Below the pieces are notes generated by a model. It searched no databases, was not told the DNA's origin, and saw only the letters and a program-made list of their open reading frames with translations. Below, in pieces: positions 63,614 to 64,000 of a stretch of 64,000 bases of DNA. The translations under genes and the position numbers were made by a program. Origin of the DNA: Shinisaurus crocodilurus (Eukaryota; Chordata; Lepidosauria; Squamata; Shinisauridae); the NCBI GenBank assembly GCA_021292165.1, contig CM037876.1, positions 309,516,492-309,580,491 on the forward strand, read 5' to 3'. Position 1 is the stretch's first letter, and the number at the start of each line of letters is the position of its first letter.

Positions 63614-63820
63614 AAAAAATAAAACAGAAAGTGTTTATCATGCTTTACGAGGAAAGGCTAAAGACCACCTTCCCCAGCTGGGTGATGTGTCAGAGTACAG
63701 CTGCCATCATCACCAGCATTGGCCATACTGGCCGGAGATGATGGGATTTGTAGCCCAACACATCTGGCAGGCACCAGGTTGGAGGAACTCAAAAAATGAG
63801 TTTGGAATTATTTGTTTGAT
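63614..63820 (+). repeat. Direct duplication, copy 2
   Basis: Matches copy 1 at a constant offset of 999-1000 bp, from AAAATAAAACAG to TATTTGTTTGAT. Sequence differs on both sides beyond these points. Confidence 0.9.
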
Positions 63821-64000
63821 TTATTGTAATGCCGGGGGGGTGGGGGACAGGGACAATTTAGAGGTTTCTAAAGCTGTAAGCAGATCAAGTCATGGGAGCA
63901 GATTCAATAATATAACGACAACACCTTTCCCTTGCAACTCCCCAGTTAGGGCCAAACGGCTTGTTTTCTCTTTGTTTAAAGGCAGCCAGAGCAGCAGGCC
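63821..64000. other. Unassigned DNA
   Basis: Poly-G near 63833-63846; nothing recognised to the window end. Confidence 0.4.

Overview
This is nuclear DNA of a vertebrate, most likely a squamate reptile (lizard or snake). The evidence is the mix of young CR1, L2, L1 and RTE-like LINE fragments, tRNA- and 5S-derived SINEs, abundant hAT-type MITEs and many microsatellites. I cannot assign a species. I found no host protein-coding gene, exon, functional tRNA or other host RNA gene. The only long reading frames that look like real protein belong to retrotransposons. The window reads as intergenic or deep-intronic sequence built by layered transposon insertion.

Informal family names used here. CR1-A is a CR1 LINE whose 3' end is an ATTCTATGA repeat. 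CR1-B is a second CR1 type whose 3' end reads GATGTTCTTA. L2 is an L2-like LINE. LINE-Z is a non-LTR element whose ORF2 ends in a C2H2 zinc finger. tSINE-1 is a tRNA-derived SINE with an L2-like tail. tSINE-2 is an Ala-like tRNA SINE. 5S-SINE has a 5S rRNA head and a CR1-A tail. hairpin-MITE 1, 2 and 3 are near-palindromic hAT MITEs beginning CAGTGTTCTCC, CAGGGCTCTCC and CAGCCTTCCCC. hAT-G is the hAT family with ends CAGGGCCGGTGC. R-A, R-B and R-C are unclassified dispersed families.

Layout. 1-5 kb: microsatellite, CR1, hAT-G, inverted tSINEs and a CR1-B copy split by two hAT insertions. 5-10 kb: LINE-Z, tSINE-1, L2, CR1-A. 10-15 kb: sparse repeats and unassigned DNA. 15.7-18.3 kb: an L1 with 14-bp target-site duplication (TSD) holding a mariner MITE and a 5S-SINE, then the longest LINE-Z fragment, with a YADD motif. 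19-23 kb: L2, tail-to-tail tSINEs, a 699-bp GC-rich hAT-G nested in a MITE, and an RTE fragment. 23-36 kb: 5S-SINE, MITEs, CR1-A, L2, two nested hAT/MITE pairs and R-A. 36-42 kb: CR1-A inside CR1-B, LINE-Z, an inverted R-C pair, CR1-B. 42-45 kb: the longest stretch of apparently unique DNA. 45-64 kb: CR1-B split by L2, a well-preserved L2, R-A, LINE-Z, a 5S-like sequence beside a tRNA SINE, many hairpin MITEs, and a 206-bp direct duplication 1 kb apart.

The elements interact as parasite and helper. 5S-SINE shares its tail with CR1-A and tSINE-1 with L2, so each SINE probably borrowed that LINE's reverse transcriptase. No complete transposase or reverse transcriptase is present, so every element here is non-autonomous or dead. 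Insertion order can be read from many intact 8-bp TSDs.
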